Program-made: the position numbers and the translations under genes
Notes under the pieces: generated by a model
The model's input: only the letters and a program-made list of their open reading frames with translations
What the model was told of the DNA's origin: nothing
Databases searched by the model: none
Part shown: positions 62,386 to 64,000 of the stretch, piece after piece
Layout of the letters: each line of letters begins with the position of its first letter
Position numbering within the stretch: the stretch's first letter is position 1
NCBI GenBank assembly: GCA_958430865.1
Contig: CAUDNR010000713.1
Coordinates: 1-64,000 of the forward strand
Length of the DNA stretch: 64,000 bases
Source: Entrophospora sp. SA101
Lineage: Eukaryota; Glomeromycota; Glomeromycetes; Entrophosporales; Entrophosporaceae
Reading direction: 5' to 3'

Positions 62386-63387
62386 TTACTAATGGTTGAT
62401 ATATCATCGCAACACGTATCCTTAATTGTAATAAAACAAAATGATAAAATTATTATGATTTGTTTTATGGAATGTAAGCATACGCGTTTAGGATTATGAA
62501 ACATTGAAGTTTAAAGGATTTTTTAAAGTTTGCCTTCAAGTTTGAAGTTTGTTCTAAACATTATATTCTTGGATAAATTTTTGACATATACTTCAACAAA
62601 TCAGACAAAATGAACATTATGTTATAAATAAAAAGCAATCTCAAGGATCAAATTTAGTGTATTCGGCAAATTATAATAATAATAATATTTATCGATCCAA
62701 TCTTTTTTTAATATTGAACATATACTCCCTTTCATAAGGGTAATAGAATGTTTTCATATGCAATTCTATATGGCTTGATTTTATCAAGAAAATCATCTGA
62801 AGATATTTCCGTAAATTTTATCAGTGAAAGTTACCTTGTAATATATTTTTTAAATTTTTTAATTCATCATCGTTCCGCTTTTATTCTTCACAATTTTCAA
62901 TTTTATCCTATTCCCCATTGAATTGAATTCTTTTAAATTTAAATCATCTCTTCCTAATATAGAGGTAAGCGTTGATTTTCCATTGTTGAATTATTGTTAG
63001 GTTAATTTGTTGCAGTAGGTTAAACCAGTGTTGAGGCCAAGAAATTATTTGGCTGGCCAAGTGCCAACTACGAGCTAAAAAATTGAAATTTTGAATAAAA
63101 TTTAAATTTTGGTGAAACCATTCATTTTTTCCTCTGATTGGATGTTTTTTGCAAATAATGAATTGGCTTGCAAACCAGCAATTCATCGCAAACTTAATCG
63201 ATTATTAAGCAATTTTAGCGTGCCCCTTGCCTTTCTCCTGCATATTAACACTCGCCCACAAGGAGTTCAACAACGATATCTGCATCCAAGTTCAACTCAT
63301 CAAACTTCTTCATTATAAAACAACTAATGAAAAGTCATAAATATACAGTATTAATGATAAGTATTTATCAGTAATAATAATAATACT

Positions 63388-64000
63388 TCATACTTTAGGA
63401 TATTTTGGAGAGATGTTTTCCTTCTTAAATAAAAAAATACCATCGTCTGATCTTTTCCATCGATAAAGCTGAACTAAAATATGAAGACCTTGCTTTTAAA
63501 ATTGTTGAATGGGTTTTAAAAGTTCTAACATCATCATCTTCTCCAACTTTGATTTCAAAATCAAGTCCAACATCAACAGTGGAAATATCATTTGCTTTGT
63601 CTCTTGAAGCTCGATTATCCCATGATAATTTTATTTTATGATCTTGAAGAATTAAAGTACCGTGATACCATTATATGCATTTTCAGCACCATTTATATCT
63701 TCAAATTCCACAAAAGCATGTCTAAAATCAATCAAACACTTGTGAATAAATGTCTTATTAAATTTTGACAATAAAATCAAAAATCAAAAACATAAATTAC
63801 ATCAAACAAAACCATACCTTTCAAATATACAAGTCGCATCATTTCCACAAAATGCATAAGATGTATTATCCACTCTGAATGAACATAAAGTTTCCCTCCT
63901 TTTTTTATTAACGACAGATTGAATAATGATGATGATATTATAATGAAATAGCTCATTAATCATAAATGAGTATTTACCTCGGAGCTAAGGAATGCCTTCT
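63388..64000 (-). pseudogene. RRM-BTB relic, second copy, cut by window end
   Basis: Same content and the same two frameshifts as 17988-18600. The basic first exon is cut off by the end of the window. Confidence 0.6.

Larger units (their letters stand above)
59313..63387. other. Gene-poor tail copy (as 13913-17987)
   Basis: Contains the MITE copy at 60475-60598 and the Asn/Asp-rich relics at about 61680-62385. No intact gene was seen. Confidence 0.5.
47138..64000 (+). repeat. Large direct repeat, arm 2
   Basis: Copy of 1738-18600, running to the window end without a visible difference. See arm 1 for content and tests of identity. The true right boundary is not in the window. Confidence 0.97.

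Noticed and set aside
1..64000. CRISPR arrays, operons or bacterial elements
   Set aside because: Spliced genes and fungal families throughout; no regularly spaced repeats or cas-like genes were seen.

Overview
The window looks like nuclear DNA of an arbuscular mycorrhizal fungus (Glomeromycotina, Rhizophagus-like). It is very AT-rich. Genes carry many short GT-AG introns, coding tracts are rich in Asn, and homopolymers and microsatellites are everywhere. Between the genes lie decayed copies of families that are expanded in these fungi (BTB, a Crinkler-associated module) and several classes of DNA transposon. The taxon is an inference. No rRNA, tRNA or organellar genes were seen.

Layout. The dominant structure is a direct repeat of at least 16.86 kb: 1738-18600 reappears at 47138-64000 at a constant offset of 45,400 bases, with no difference in any line compared and identical microsatellite lengths. 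Each arm carries five elements: (i) gene A, a two-pass membrane protein of unknown function; (ii) a TRF4/PAPD5-type non-canonical poly(A) polymerase; (iii) gene B, a divergent paralogue of gene A with the same intron phases, including a 10-nt micro-exon; (iv) an alpha-arrestin with a PPxY motif on the minus strand; (v) a gene-poor tail with a 124-bp MITE and relics, including an RRM joined in frame to a BTB domain. A 10-N gap lies at 46509-46518, 619 bases before the second arm, so the repeat may be a very recent segmental duplication or an assembly duplication.

The unique part (18601-47137) holds housekeeping genes separated by transposon debris: a secreted one-domain fasciclin protein (20442-21125), a four-finger C2H2 protein (23038-24295, minus), eIF1/SUI1 (28106-28667), a broken Tigger/pogo-like transposase (28982-30594), an uncharacterised transposon gene (about 31890-34817, minus) interrupted by a Tc1 element with perfect 26-bp terminal repeats (32568-34052), a small inverted-repeat element with its own spliced ORF (34839-35707), a decayed aldo-keto reductase (35855-37002) next to a hAT relic, mitochondrial ribosomal protein bL27m (37962-38740), a 1,112-residue coiled-coil and Q/N-rich protein (39147-42835), EMC6 (43022-43369, minus) and a 706-residue CCHC zinc-knuckle protein (43705-46250).

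The intact genes work in RNA surveillance, translation initiation, mitochondrial translation, ER membrane-protein insertion and protein ubiquitination. They do not form an operon-like system. The points most worth following are the duplication, the A/B membrane family, the RRM-BTB relic, the Tc1 passenger ORF and the nested insertion.
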